A DNA stretch of 64,000 nt from Telluria sp042683405 (GTDB taxonomy: Bacteria > Pseudomonadota > Gammaproteobacteria > Burkholderiales > Burkholderiaceae_D). The DNA is taken from positions 222,642 through 286,641 of the forward strand of contig NZ_JBHUJS010000010.1 of the NCBI RefSeq assembly GCF_042683405.1. Reading direction: 5' to 3'. Under the pieces are notes generated by a model that saw only the letters and a list, made by a program, of their open reading frames with translations, was not told the DNA's origin and made no database searches. A program made the translations under genes and the position numbers. This document shows positions 1 through 10,228 of the stretch, in pieces. Position 1 is the first letter of the stretch; each line of letters opens with the position of its first letter.

Positions 1-111
1 CAGGCGGTGGATGACGACGTTGAGGAAGCTGCCGATCAGCAGTCCGAAGACCGCGACGAAGAGGGTGGCGCCAACATTGGCCGGCGCCGCGAACAGGAAG
101 GACTCGAACAT
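1..111 (-). CDS. pilD: Prepilin peptidase PilD, N-terminal fragment cut by the window edge
   Basis: The minus strand from an ATG at 111 reads open for 37 codons to the window edge. It starts MFESFLFAAP and contains GLLIGSFLNVVIHRL, the first membrane segment and signature start of A24 prepilin peptidases, which cleave and N-methylate type IV pilin leaders in the inner membrane. It lies downstream of pilB and pilC on the same strand, as expected for pilBCD, but an acyltransferase gene separates it from pilC. The rest of the gene, including the catalytic aspartates, is outside the window. Confidence 0.85.
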   Translation of the reverse strand, partial: MFESFLFAAPANVGATLFVAVFGLLIGSFLNVVIHRL

Positions 112-163
112 GGATGGGGGTTCCCGGGTGGGGTTGCTTGCGACGCGCTCATTGTAGGCGCTT

Positions 164-2128
164 TCACTGCTGTTGTGGATGGCGTCGGCGCTGTTCTTCC
201 GAAAACTTCTCGCCGATGTACAGGTCCCCGGTATAGGTCAGGTGGGTCATGTCGCGGTACAGCAGGCGGCCGTCCTTCATTGCCCAGCACAGCTGGCTGT
301 CGCACAGGTAGGGCATCGGGTCGAACAGTTCGACCTGGGGATGCTTCTTCAGCAGTTCGCCGAGGATGGCGTTGTGTTCGGCGGTCTCCCGCTCGACCTG
401 GGCACGCGGCACGGCGCACGGGGTGCGCGTCACGGAGCTCGGCACCGCCACGCGCGGGATGCAGGAACGCGGCTCGAAATCCATCCGCGGGGTGACGTTC
501 ACGTAGATGACGCGCTTGCCCGCGGCGATGAAGCGACGCAGGGTGTCGTCCGCCGCCTTGTTGATGCGGTCGTGATCCATCGGGATGCGGGTCAGCCACC
601 AGTGCATGGAGATGATCACGGTATGGATGGTCGGCGTGTTGAGCACGATGTCGAGCGCCGGATCGGTGACGCGCTGGTAGTCGTCGCCGCGCGGGTCCAG
701 GCCCCAGAACGGGTAGCGGGTCGCGAACATCACGAAGTTCTCGCCTACCGCGCTGTAGTGCTTCATCAACCCCGCGTTCAGGTGGTAGGCGTGGCTGTCG
801 CCCACCAGCGCGACGGTCGGCGCGCGGCTCGCATCGGCCTGCAGGCAGTACTCGGTGACTTCGTCGAAGCCATAGCGCGCCTTGCACGCGGCCACGTTCT
901 GCTTGTCCTCGTAGACCTCCAGTTCCTTGTTGTTCTGGACGTTGTGGGCCAACGCAGGGCGCTCCGGGAAGCCGCCTTTCGAATAGGCGTGCCAGCCGAG
1001 ACCCGCCACTGCCGCAAGCAGCGCCCACAGCAGCGCGACCTTGGCGTGCCGCGCGCCGCCGCCGCGCAGCGGGCGCTCCACCAGCCAGTACGTAAGGATG
1101 GCCAGCACAAAACTGAGCAGCACCGCTTTCACGCGCACATCCGGCGCCGGCGTCTGCGCCTCGACGATGTGGGCGAACGACAGCAGCGGCCAGTGCCACA
1201 GGTACAGCGGGTAGCTGATCAGGCCAATCCACACCAGCAGGCGGTTGCCAAGCAGGTAGCGATTGACCAGGGCATCCGGGCCGGCGGCGATCAGCAGCAC
1301 CGCGCCGCCCACCGGCAGCAGCGCCAGCCAGCCGGGGAAGTGGATGCCATCGCTGATGCCGAGCGCGCCACCTGCCACCAGCGCCAGGCCAAGCACCGAC
1401 ATGGCGTTGCGCGCGCCGGCGCTGCCCTGCTGCCATTGCGGCCGGTGCAGGCCGGTCCATGCCAGCGCTGCGCCTGCCAGCAGTTCCCACATGCGGCTGG
1501 CAGGCGAGTAGAAGGTGGCGTCGTGGTACCTGGCGATGCCGGCGACGTTAAGCGCGAACGAGGCTGCCGCGAGCACCAGGATCACTGGCAGCATGCGCAT
1601 CCGGCGCCAGTGCGCGAACAGCAGGAGGACCGGCCAGAAGATGTAGAACTGCTCTTCGATCCCGAGCGACCAGAGGTGCAGCAGCGGTTTGGTGGCGGCG
1701 GCAGTGTCGTAGTAGCCCACTTCGTTCCACAGCACGATGTTGGCGACGAAGCCGGCACCGCCGAGGATGTGCTTGCCGAGCTGTTTCAGTTCGTCCGGCA
1801 GCAGGGCGATCCAGCCAAGCGCGAAGCTCGCGCCCAGCACCAGGATCAGCGCCGGGAAGATGCGGCGCGCACGCCGCGCGTAGAAGTCGGTGAAGCTGAA
1901 GCTGCCGTCTTCGATTGCGCCCAGCAGGATCGTCGAGATCAGGAAGCCGGAGATGACAAAGAAAACGTCGACGCCGACGAAGCCGCCGCGCAGCCATTCC
2001 GGGAACGCGTGGAACACCACCACGGCCAGCACGGCAATCGCGCGCAGCCCGTCGATGTCGGGGCGGTAGCTCAGGTGGCCGGCGCCCGTGGAGGGCGCCG
2101 TGCTGTAGGTCTGCGGATCGAGGCGCAT
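164..2128 (-). CDS. Acyltransferase family 3 membrane protein with C-terminal SGNH domain (OafA/YrhL-like)
   Basis: The protein has 654 residues. Residues about 20-360 form a multi-spanning Acyl_transf_3 domain beginning YRPDIDGLRAIAVLAVVVFH, with the conserved early His and the motif GVDVFFVISGFLIS. Residues about 420-650 form a periplasmic SGNH hydrolase-like domain with the nucleophile block VALVGDSHAY and a late DMTH (DxxH) block. Such proteins usually move acetyl groups across the inner membrane onto O-antigen, peptidoglycan or other glycans. It sits 65 bp after pilC and 52 bp before pilD on the same strand, so co-transcription with the pilus genes is likely. The acceptor substrate cannot be read from the sequence; pilin glycan or another surface glycan is only a guess. 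Confidence 0.9.
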   Translation of the reverse strand: MRLDPQTYSTAPSTGAGHLSYRPDIDGLRAIAVLAVVVFHAFPEWLRGGFVGVDVFFVISGFLISTILLGAIEDGSFSFTDFYARRARRIFPALILVLGASFALGWIALLPDELKQLGKHILGGAGFVANIVLWNEVGYYDTAAATKPLLHLWSLGIEEQFYIFWPVLLLFAHWRRMRMLPVILVLAAASFALNVAGIARYHDATFYSPASRMWELLAGAALAWTGLHRPQWQQGSAGARNAMSVLGLALVAGGALGISDGIHFPGWLALLPVGGAVLLIAAGPDALVNRYLLGNRLLVWIGLISYPLYLWHWPLLSFAHIVEAQTPAPDVRVKAVLLSFVLAILTYWLVERPLRGGGARHAKVALLWALLAAVAGLGWHAYSKGGFPERPALAHNVQNNKELEVYEDKQNVAACKARYGFDEVTEYCLQADASRAPTVALVGDSHAYHLNAGLMKHYSAVGENFVMFATRYPFWGLDPRGDDYQRVTDPALDIVLNTPTIHTVIISMHWWLTRIPMDHDRINKAADDTLRRFIAAGKRVIYVNVTPRMDFEPRSCIPRVAVPSSVTRTPCAVPRAQVERETAEHNAILGELLKKHPQVELFDPMPYLCDSQLCWAMKDGRLLYRDMTHLTYTGDLYIGEKFSEEQRRRHPQQQ

Positions 2129-2193
2129 GTGTCAAGACTGCACAAGAATTGGCGCAGCATTATCGCATGGCACATTGCCTCGAAAGCAATAGA

Positions 2194-3408
2194 TCAGACC
2201 ACCGAGCCCAGTTTGAAGATCGGCAGGTACATCGCGACCACCAGGCCGCCGATCAGCACGCCCAGGATCGCCATGATCATCGGCTCCATCAGCGAGGACA
2301 GGGCGCTCACGGCTTCGTCCACTTCTTCTTCGTAGAAGTCGGCCACCTTGCCCAGCATGGAGTCGAGCGCGCCCGATTCTTCGCCGATCTGCACCATCTG
2401 CGTCACCAGTGACGGGAACACGTCGACGTTCTGCATCGAGGTGGTCAGGCTGGTGCCGGTGGAGACTTCGGTCTGGATCTTGCGCGTCGCTTCCAGGTAC
2501 ACGGCGTTGCCGGAGGCGCCGCCCACCGAATCGAGCGCTTCGACCAGCGGCACGCCGGCCGCGAACATGGTCGCCAGGGTGCGCGTCCAGCGCGCGATCG
2601 TGGCTTTGCGGATCACGTCACCGAACACCGGCGCCTTGAGCAGCAGGATGTCCATCTTGCGCTGCATCGCGGGCGAGCGCTGCCAGGCCTGGAAGAAGAA
2701 GTAGACCGCACCGAAGATGCTGCCGAAGATCAGGTACCACCATTCGACGAAGAACTCGGACAGGTTCATCACGAACACGGTCGGCGCAGGCAGGTCCGCG
2801 CCAAAGCTCTCGAACACCGACTTGAACGCCGGGACCACCCAGATCATGATGACGGCAGTGACGATGAACGCGATCGCCAGGATCGCGATCGGGTAGGTCA
2901 GCGCGGACTTGATCTTGGCCTTGAGGGCAAGCGTCTTCTCTTTATAAATCGCCAGGCGCGTCAGCAGGTCCTCCAGGATACCGGCCTGTTCGCCAGCGCC
3001 CACCAGGTTGCAGAACAGCGGGTCGAAGTAGAGCGGATACTTGCGGAAGGCGTTGTTCAGGCTGGTGCCGGTCTCGATGTCGTTGCGCAGGTCCATGATC
3101 AGCTTGGACATGGACGGATTGGCGTGGCCCTTGCCGACGATGTCGAACGACTGCAGCAGCGGCACGCCGGCCTTCATCATGGTCGCCAGCTGGCGCGTGA
3201 ACATGGTGATGTCCTTGTCCGTCACCTTCTTGCCGCTGCGGTACACCTTCTTCTTGACCTTGGTGACCATGATGCCCTGGCGGCGCAGGGTGACGTTGAC
3301 CACGGCCTCGCCGGCCGCCCGCAGTTCGCCGCGCACGGTCTTGCCATTCCTGTCCTTGCCTTCCCATGCGTACATGGTGTCTGTGGCTTTACCGCGTGAC
3401 GTCGCCAT
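2194..3408 (-). CDS. pilC: Type IV pilus inner-membrane platform protein PilC
   Basis: The 404-residue protein has two T2SSF repeats, about residues 70-200 and 275-395, with three hydrophobic segments near 175, 225 and 380. The first repeat starts FTRQLATMMKAGVPLLQS and the second WTRTLATMFAAGVPLVEA, the usual paired signature. It is the integral membrane platform that couples PilB ATPase rotation to pilin insertion. The start is the first ATG, preceded by AGGA, 8 bp after the pilB stop. The length is normal for the family. The N-terminal MATSRGKATDTMYAWEG is slightly extended, so initiation at the second Met (M12) is possible. Confidence 0.96.
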   Translation of the reverse strand: MATSRGKATDTMYAWEGKDRNGKTVRGELRAAGEAVVNVTLRRQGIMVTKVKKKVYRSGKKVTDKDITMFTRQLATMMKAGVPLLQSFDIVGKGHANPSMSKLIMDLRNDIETGTSLNNAFRKYPLYFDPLFCNLVGAGEQAGILEDLLTRLAIYKEKTLALKAKIKSALTYPIAILAIAFIVTAVIMIWVVPAFKSVFESFGADLPAPTVFVMNLSEFFVEWWYLIFGSIFGAVYFFFQAWQRSPAMQRKMDILLLKAPVFGDVIRKATIARWTRTLATMFAAGVPLVEALDSVGGASGNAVYLEATRKIQTEVSTGTSLTTSMQNVDVFPSLVTQMVQIGEESGALDSMLGKVADFYEEEVDEAVSALSSLMEPMIMAILGVLIGGLVVAMYLPIFKLGSVV

Positions 3409-3416
3409 ACTGTTTC

Positions 3417-5150
3417 CTATTCGTTTGTGCAGCCGAGTACTTCTTCAAGGCTGGTCAGGCCCTGCATGACTTTCATCAGGCCGGAGCGGCGCAGGGAGTT
3501 GACCCCTTCCGATTCAGCCTGTGCGGCGATCTCCATGGAGTTCCCTTGCGCGAGGATCAGCCGCTCGATGGCCGGGGTGATCGGCATGATCTGGTAGATG
3601 CCGACCCGGCCCTTGTAGCCAAGTCCGTTGCAGCGGTCGCAGCCCACAGGGCCGTAGGGCGTCCACGAGCCGTCCAGCTCTTCGTCCTTGAAGCCGGCCG
3701 CGGCGAGGATCTCGCGGCTGGTTTCAAGCGGCTGCTTGCACTGGCCGCACAGGCGCCGCGCGAGGCGCTGCGCCGTGATCATGATGACCGAGGAGGCGAT
3801 GTTGAACGGGGCCACGCCCATGTTCATCAGGCGCGTCAGCGTGGACGGCGCATCGTTGGTGTGCAGGGTGGAGAACACCATGTGGCCGGTCTGCGCGGCC
3901 TTGATCGCGATGTCGGCGGTCTCCAGGTCGCGGATCTCGCCGACCATGATGATGTCCGGATCCTGGCGCAGGAACGATTTCAGCGCGGCCGCGAAGGTCA
4001 GGCCCGCCTTGTCGTTCACGTTCACCTGGTTCACGCCGGGCAGGTTGATCTCGGCCGGGTCTTCCGCGGTCGAGATGTTGATGCCCGGCTTGTTCAGGAC
4101 GTTCAGGCAGGTGTACAGCGACACCGTCTTGCCCGAGCCGGTCGGCCCGGTTACCAGCACCATGCCGTACGGGCGCTGGATGGCTTCGAGCAGCAGTTCC
4201 TTCTGGCGCGGGTCGTAGCCCAGCGCGTCGATGCCCATCTGGGCCTGGGTCGCGTCGAGGATACGCATGACGGTCTTTTCGCCGAACAGCGTGGGCAGCG
4301 TGGAGACGCGAAAGTCCACCGTCTTGGTCGGGGAGACGATCAGGCGCATGCGCCCGTCCTGGGGGATGCGCTTCTCGGAGATGTCCAGCTTGGCCAGCAC
4401 CTTGATGCGCGAGACCAGTTTTTCCTTGATCGCGACCGGCGGCTGCGCGTGCTCGCGCAGCACGCCGTCGACGCGCAGGCGGATGCGGTAGAACTTTTCG
4501 AACGGCTCGAAGTGGATGTCCGATGCGCCCAGGTTCAGCGCATCCATCAGGATCTTGTTGAGGAACTTGACGATCGGCGCGTCTTCGACCTCGTTGGCGC
4601 CCGCCTCGGCCGCAGCGTCGGGCGGCGCTTCCTCTTCCGCGAACTGGATCTCCGATTCGTCGCCGACCAGTTCGTTCAGGCTCTGTTCCGCGCTCTTGGC
4701 GATCTGCGACAGCAGCTTGAGCAGCGCGTCATGCGGCACGATCACCGGCTCGACCGAAGACTCGCTCTGGAACTTGATCTGGTCCAGCGCCTGCATATTG
4801 GTCGGGTCCGAGATCGCCACCGACAGTTTGTTGCCGCGCTTGGCCAGCGCGATCACGCGCTGCCCGAGCACCAGCTTTTCGTCGATCGCTTTCTGCGGCA
4901 GCGCGGCCAGGTTCAGGGCCGCCGGCTCGACCAGCGGGTAGCCGAAGGTCTCGGAGCAGAACACTGCCAGCTGGCGCGCGTCGATCGTCCCGCCGGCCAG
5001 CAGCGCGTCAATAAAAGGGAGTTTGTCGGCCGCTGCCTGCTTGACGACGGCGTCGGCCTGCTGCGCGGTCAGGCGTCCGGCCTGCACCAGTGCGCGAGCC
5101 AGCCCCGGCATCGGGGCGCTCGTTGCGGAACTGGGTAGGACTGCAGCCAT
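3417..5150 (-). CDS. pilB: Type IV pilus assembly ATPase PilB
   Basis: This 577-residue ATPase powers pilus extension. It shows an MshEN-type N-terminal domain (about residues 20-150), the central T2SSE ATPase with Walker A GPTGSGKT near residue 334, the Asp box around RIPQDGRM, a Walker B-like IIMVGEIRD and a His box HTNDAPST. A Zn-binding tetracysteine module (CGQCKQ, then CDRCNGLGYKGR) sits near residues 470-515. The protein ends LEEVLGCTNE. It is the first gene of the minus-strand pil operon. pilA and the other pil genes are not in the window. Confidence 0.97.
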   Translation of the reverse strand: MAAVLPSSATSAPMPGLARALVQAGRLTAQQADAVVKQAAADKLPFIDALLAGGTIDARQLAVFCSETFGYPLVEPAALNLAALPQKAIDEKLVLGQRVIALAKRGNKLSVAISDPTNMQALDQIKFQSESSVEPVIVPHDALLKLLSQIAKSAEQSLNELVGDESEIQFAEEEAPPDAAAEAGANEVEDAPIVKFLNKILMDALNLGASDIHFEPFEKFYRIRLRVDGVLREHAQPPVAIKEKLVSRIKVLAKLDISEKRIPQDGRMRLIVSPTKTVDFRVSTLPTLFGEKTVMRILDATQAQMGIDALGYDPRQKELLLEAIQRPYGMVLVTGPTGSGKTVSLYTCLNVLNKPGINISTAEDPAEINLPGVNQVNVNDKAGLTFAAALKSFLRQDPDIIMVGEIRDLETADIAIKAAQTGHMVFSTLHTNDAPSTLTRLMNMGVAPFNIASSVIMITAQRLARRLCGQCKQPLETSREILAAAGFKDEELDGSWTPYGPVGCDRCNGLGYKGRVGIYQIMPITPAIERLILAQGNSMEIAAQAESEGVNSLRRSGLMKVMQGLTSLEEVLGCTNE

Positions 5151-5222
5151 AGGTCAACGCGGTTAGAAAACGAGGGACGAACAGAAACGGCGCAGGCTAT
5201 GCTGCCCCAATAGTTGCCGTCG

Positions 5223-5251
5223 ATCATGCCTTTGGTATCCTGTTTTGTAAA
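5223..5251 (-). promoter_or_regulatory. Candidate sigma-70-type promoter for pilB
   Basis: On the minus strand TTTACA (5251-5246) is followed after exactly 17 nt by CATGAT (5228-5223). These match the -35 consensus at five and the -10 at four of six positions. Transcription would start near 5216, about 65 nt before the pilB ATG. The site lies in the 157-bp gap after the CorC-type gene, where no clear terminator is seen. No transcript data support it. Confidence 0.4.
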
Positions 5252-5307
5252 GTGTTTGTACCTCAGGACAGCGCACAAATCACGGGGCATTTCTCCTGTT
5301 CGCCACG

Positions 5308-6597
5308 TTATCTGTGTCTTTTATTAACGCTCCTGATGAGCTTAACAACTTTAATCGACTGGTTCTGGACCTTCACGACTTCGATCACGCATTGCGCCAC
5401 TTTCATGCAGATTGGCGCTTCCGGGATGTCCTGCAGCTGTTCCAGCAACAGGCCGTTGAGCGTTTTCGGCCCGTCCAGCGGAAAATCCAGGCCCAGGCGC
5501 TTGTTCACTTCGCGCAGCGCCGTGGTGCCTTCGAGCAGGCATTCGCCATTGTCGTCCCAATCGAAGCTCTCGGCGCGCGCCGCTGACGGCGTGCTGGTGG
5601 TGAAGTCGCCCACCATCTCTTCGATGATGTCGTCCAGCGTCACCAGGCCCTGCACCTCGCCGTACTCGTCGACGATGATGGCCAGCCGCTCGCGGTTCTC
5701 CTGGAAGTACTGCAGCTGGGTGAACACGTCCGTGTCCGGCGGGATGAAATACGGCTCCGACAGCAGCGCGCGGAAGTGTTCGACCGTCAGTTCGTCCGCT
5801 TCGTTCAACAGGGCCACGGCATTGCGCACATGCAGGATGCCGATCACGCGGTTGATCTCTCCCTCATACACCGGCAGCTTGTTGTGGTAGCAGGTGGTCA
5901 GCTGGTCCAGGATGTCCTCGACCGGCACGGCCAGGTTCAGCGCTTCGATCTGCGCACGCGGGGTCATGATGTCGTCGATCGCGATCTTTTCCAGGTCGAA
6001 CAGGTTGAGCAGGATGCTCTTGTGCTTTTGCGGGATGAAGGCGCCGGCCTCCAGCACGATCGAGCGCAACTCGTCCGGCGTCATCTGCTGCTGGCTGGCG
6101 CGGTCCGGCCGGCGCACGCCCAGCAGCGCGAGCAGGCCGGTGACGAACAGGTTGACGAACCACGCGACCGGCTTGAGCAGCGTCACCAGCGGCTTGAGGA
6201 TGACGGAGGTGGGCAGCGCGATGGCTTCGGGGTACGCCGCGCCCAGCGCCTTCGGCGTCACCTCGGCAAACACGATGATGAGGAAGGCTATGGCGGCGGT
6301 AGATGCGGCGATCGCGCCCTGGTCCGGGCCGAAATACATGATGGCGAGCGATGCCACCAGCGCCACGGCCAGCGCGTTGGTGACCGTGTTGGCGATCAGG
6401 ATGACGGACAGGAGCTTGTCCGCATGGTCGAGCAGCCAGACCGTGGTGCGGGCCTGCGTGCTGCCGCGTTTGGCGAGGTGGCGCAAGCGGTACTTGTTGG
6501 CTGCCATGAGCGCTGTTTCGACCATGGCGAAGAAGGCCGACAGCAGCAACAGCAGGATTAGTGCCGCGACCAGCACTCCTATCGGAACGTTATCCAA
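5308..6597 (-). CDS. HlyC/CorC (CNNM) family membrane protein with DUF21, CBS pair and CorC_HlyC domains
   Basis: The 429-residue protein starts with a DUF21 domain (residues about 1-185) carrying three to four membrane helices and the motif SAFFAMVETALMAANKYRLR. A CBS pair follows (about 205-330, with DDIMTPRAQIEAL and GEVQGLVTLDDIIEEMVGD), then a C-terminal CorC_HlyC domain (about 345-425). Family members are implicated in Mg2+/Co2+ efflux or magnesium homeostasis. The start codon is TTG at 6597. MDNVPIG resembles the usual family N-terminus, which supports it although no strong Shine-Dalgarno is present. It is monocistronic or loosely linked to pilB, 157 bp downstream. Confidence 0.9.
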   Translation of the reverse strand: MDNVPIGVLVAALILLLLLSAFFAMVETALMAANKYRLRHLAKRGSTQARTTVWLLDHADKLLSVILIANTVTNALAVALVASLAIMYFGPDQGAIAASTAAIAFLIIVFAEVTPKALGAAYPEAIALPTSVILKPLVTLLKPVAWFVNLFVTGLLALLGVRRPDRASQQQMTPDELRSIVLEAGAFIPQKHKSILLNLFDLEKIAIDDIMTPRAQIEALNLAVPVEDILDQLTTCYHNKLPVYEGEINRVIGILHVRNAVALLNEADELTVEHFRALLSEPYFIPPDTDVFTQLQYFQENRERLAIIVDEYGEVQGLVTLDDIIEEMVGDFTTSTPSAARAESFDWDDNGECLLEGTTALREVNKRLGLDFPLDGPKTLNGLLLEQLQDIPEAPICMKVAQCVIEVVKVQNQSIKVVKLIRSVNKRHR

Positions 6598-6684
6598 AGC
6601 GCAAAGAGTGTTGTAAGAAACGCTTCAATTCTAGCCGAAAAAGGGTGGCGGTACTGCCGCCCAGCGGCCGGCGCGGACAGTCGC

Positions 6685-7245
6685 CTACCCGTTCCACCAG
6701 TGCGATGTGGCCCCCATCTTGGGCAGCTTGGCCTGCTGCGCCTCATGGATGATCCCCGCGAGCTTGGCCTCATCGGCGGTGAACAGCCGCGCATTGCCGC
6801 ACAGGTTGGTCCGGATGTCCTGCGGCTCCGGCGCATGCGCGGTTGCCGCATCGAAGATCATGGCATAGCGTTCCGCGTCGAAGTCCAGGCAGTCGCGCCA
6901 CTCGGAAACGCGCGAATGGTCGGCCGCCACCAGGCTGCCGAAGCCCCAGTGCAGCGGATGCACGAGGAAGCGCGTGCCGGGACAGGCATAGCGCTTTTGC
7001 CCGGCGAGGAAAATCACCACGCCGACCGATTCGACGCTGCCGACGTTGTAAGTCGTCAGCGGCAGCGGCAGCGACTTGAGGAAGAAATACAGCGCGAAGC
7101 CGGCCGTCATGTTGCCGCCTTCGGTGGACATGTGCAGCTCCAGTTCGCTGGCGCCGCTTTGCAGCGCCTGCAGGCAGAGGTTACGGATCGTGCACACCGA
7201 GTTGTGGTTGATCGGCCCGATGAAGTGAATGATGTGCAGCGACAT
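6685..7245 (-). CDS. ClpP-like serine protease fold protein downstream of uraH
   Basis: The 186-residue protein has the ClpP/crotonase fold pattern: MSLHIIHFIGPINHNSV, a glycine-rich oxyanion stretch STEGGNMTAG (residues 40-49), a candidate nucleophile Ser73 in VGSVESVGVVIFLAG, and His96 in RFLVHPLHWG. These match the Ser and His of ClpP. The ClpP catalytic Asp region aligns with TNLCGNARLF and has no obvious Asp, so the triad may be incomplete. The family is usually annotated as ATP-dependent Clp protease proteolytic subunit or Clp-like protease. It starts 15 bp after the uraH stop on the same strand, so it is probably in the uraH transcript. Its substrate is unknown. Confidence 0.75.
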   Translation of the reverse strand: MSLHIIHFIGPINHNSVCTIRNLCLQALQSGASELELHMSTEGGNMTAGFALYFFLKSLPLPLTTYNVGSVESVGVVIFLAGQKRYACPGTRFLVHPLHWGFGSLVAADHSRVSEWRDCLDFDAERYAMIFDAATAHAPEPQDIRTNLCGNARLFTADEAKLAGIIHEAQQAKLPKMGATSHWWNG

Positions 7246-7260
7246 TGCAAGCCTCCGAAA

Positions 7261-7614
7261 TTAGCTCCCCCGGTAGGTGGAGTACGACCATGGCGTGACA
7301 ACCAATGGTACGTGGTAGTTCTGTGCGGCGTCCGCGATCCCGAACGCAATCGTGACGCGGTCGATGAAGCGCGGCTCGGCCAGCTTCACGCCCTGCGCGG
7401 CGAAATAGTCGCCCGCCGCGAACACCAGTTCGTACTGTCCGGTGCGCAGCGACTCGCCCTCCAGCAGCGGCGCGTCGCAGCGCCCGTCGCCGTTGGTGCT
7501 GGCCGACTTGAGCAGGCGGCGCTGGCCTGCCTCGACTGCGTACAGCTCGACCGCCACGCCGGCCGCCGGTTTCCCTTGCGCCGTATCAAGCACATGCGTG
7601 CTAAGTTTTCCCAT
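7261..7614 (-). CDS. uraH: 5-hydroxyisourate hydrolase
   Basis: The enzyme hydrolyses 5-hydroxyisourate to OHCU in urate breakdown. The 117-residue, transthyretin-like protein starts MGKLSTHVLDTAQGKPAAGV, has the family's N-terminal His in STHVLD, and ends in the signature YRGS. The first Met of the longer open frame is far upstream; the start at 7614 gives the standard family length, with the ATG at 7626 as an alternative. It is divergent from puuE across a 95-bp gap. The next step, OHCU decarboxylation, is supplied by the UraD domain 55 kb away (62062-63828). Confidence 0.95.
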   Translation of the reverse strand: MGKLSTHVLDTAQGKPAAGVAVELYAVEAGQRRLLKSASTNGDGRCDAPLLEGESLRTGQYELVFAAGDYFAAQGVKLAEPRFIDRVTIAFGIADAAQNYHVPLVVTPWSYSTYRGS

Positions 7615-7709
7615 GGTATTTCCCATATGTCCGTATGTGGCGGATGATATACCGATGTGCTTGTTGCAATATAAGATAACCCATATACATTTCATCCTGC
7701 GCCCGGAAC
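7615..7709. promoter_or_regulatory. Divergent control region between uraH and puuE with an ATATGTCCG half-site
   Basis: This 95-bp gap must hold the promoters of both uraH and puuE. It contains ATATGTCCG at 7625-7633. The same nine bases occur at 8651-8659 as the left arm of a perfect inverted repeat before xdhA. Here the right arm is only partly kept (CGGATGAT at 7641-7648). A common purine regulator is a reasonable guess, but no regulator gene for it was recognised nearby. Confidence 0.4.
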
Positions 7710-8651
7710 ATGAACAGCTACGAGAACTATCCCCGCGACCTGGTCGGCTACGGCCCCACTCCTCCGCACGCGCGCTGGCCGGGCAGGGCGCGCATTGCGG
7801 TCCAGTTCGTCCTCAACTATGAGGAAGGCGCGGAGAACTGCGTGCTGCATGGCGACCCCGCGTCGGAAACCTTCCTGTCGGAGATCATCGGTGCGCAGGC
7901 GTTCCCGATGCGGCACATGAGCATGGAATCGATCTACGAGTACGGTTCGCGCGCCGGCCTGTGGCGCCTGCTGCGCATGTTCGAGGAGCGCAAGCTGCCG
8001 CTCACGGTGTTCGGCGTGTCGATGGCGCTCAGGCGCAACCCGGAGGCGGTCGCCGCATTCCGCGAGCTGGGCCACGAGATCGCCTGCCACGGCCTGCGCT
8101 GGATCTCCTACCAGAACATGGACGAGGACACCGAGCGCGCCCATATGCAGGAAGCGGTGCAGATCATCCGCGAGCTGACCGGCGAGGCGCCGCGCGGCTG
8201 GTACACCGGGCGCGACTCGCCCAACACGCGCCGGCTGGTGGTCGAGCACGGCGGCTTTGCCTACGACGCCGACCATTACGGCGACGACCTGCCGTTCTGG
8301 ACCCCGGTGGCGTGCAGCGATGGTCGGACCCGCCAGCAACTGGTCGTCCCTTACACCCTGGACACCAACGACATGCGTTTCGCCGCCATGCAGGGCTTCA
8401 ATTCCGGTACCCAGTTCTTCGACTACCTGAAGGACGCATTCGACGTACTATATAGAGAAGGCGATCCGGACGGCCTGGACCGCCCGAAGATGCTGTCGGT
8501 CGGGCTGCACTGCCGGCTGGTCGGGCGGCCGGCGCGCGCGGCGGCGCTGGCGCGCTTCCTCGATTACATCCAGGGGCATGAGGACGTATGGATCACGCGC
8601 CGCATCGATATCGCAGAGCACTGGCGCACCACGCATCCGGCGCCGACATGA
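7710..8651 (+). CDS. puuE: Allantoinase PuuE (polysaccharide deacetylase family)
   Basis: The 313-residue protein starts MNSYENYPRDLVGYGPTPPH, a typical PuuE opening, and carries a NodB-like polysaccharide deacetylase fold. Visible blocks are VLNYEEGAEN, HEIACHGLRWI (metal-binding His region) and YTGRDSPNTRRL. PuuE opens the allantoin ring to allantoate and is unrelated to AllB-type amidohydrolases. It is divergent from uraH and lies 95 bp before the xdh operon. Its product allantoate is the substrate of the AllC domain at 62062-63828. Confidence 0.93.
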   Translation: MNSYENYPRDLVGYGPTPPHARWPGRARIAVQFVLNYEEGAENCVLHGDPASETFLSEIIGAQAFPMRHMSMESIYEYGSRAGLWRLLRMFEERKLPLTVFGVSMALRRNPEAVAAFRELGHEIACHGLRWISYQNMDEDTERAHMQEAVQIIRELTGEAPRGWYTGRDSPNTRRLVVEHGGFAYDADHYGDDLPFWTPVACSDGRTRQQLVVPYTLDTNDMRFAAMQGFNSGTQFFDYLKDAFDVLYREGDPDGLDRPKMLSVGLHCRLVGRPARAAALARFLDYIQGHEDVWITRRIDIAEHWRTTHPAPT

Positions 8652-8652
8652 T

Positions 8653-8677
8653 ATGTCCGAGGCCTGATAACGGACAT
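8653..8677. promoter_or_regulatory. Perfect inverted repeat upstream of xdhA, candidate operator
   Basis: ATGTCCG (8653-8659) and CGGACAT (8671-8677) are perfect inverted arms with an 11-nt spacer, starting one base after the puuE stop. A TATAGT element at 8689-8694 could be the xdhA -10, which would place the right arm across the -35 region, as expected for a repressor site. The left arm with its two preceding bases recurs in the uraH/puuE gap. The binding protein is unknown. Confidence 0.5.
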
Positions 8678-8746
8678 CGCCGTGTGAATATAGTTGCCTG
8701 AGGGGCAGGTGTTAACCTTGCAGGCTGGGATAGAGCCGAGGCGACA

Positions 8747-10224
<1,478 letters not shown>

Positions 10225-10228
<4 letters not shown>

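Noticed and set aside
173..2335. 720-codon plus-strand frame opposite the acyltransferase
   Set aside because: Composition is Arg/Gln/Val-rich with no family pattern; the minus-strand gene has clear Acyl_transf_3 and SGNH motifs.
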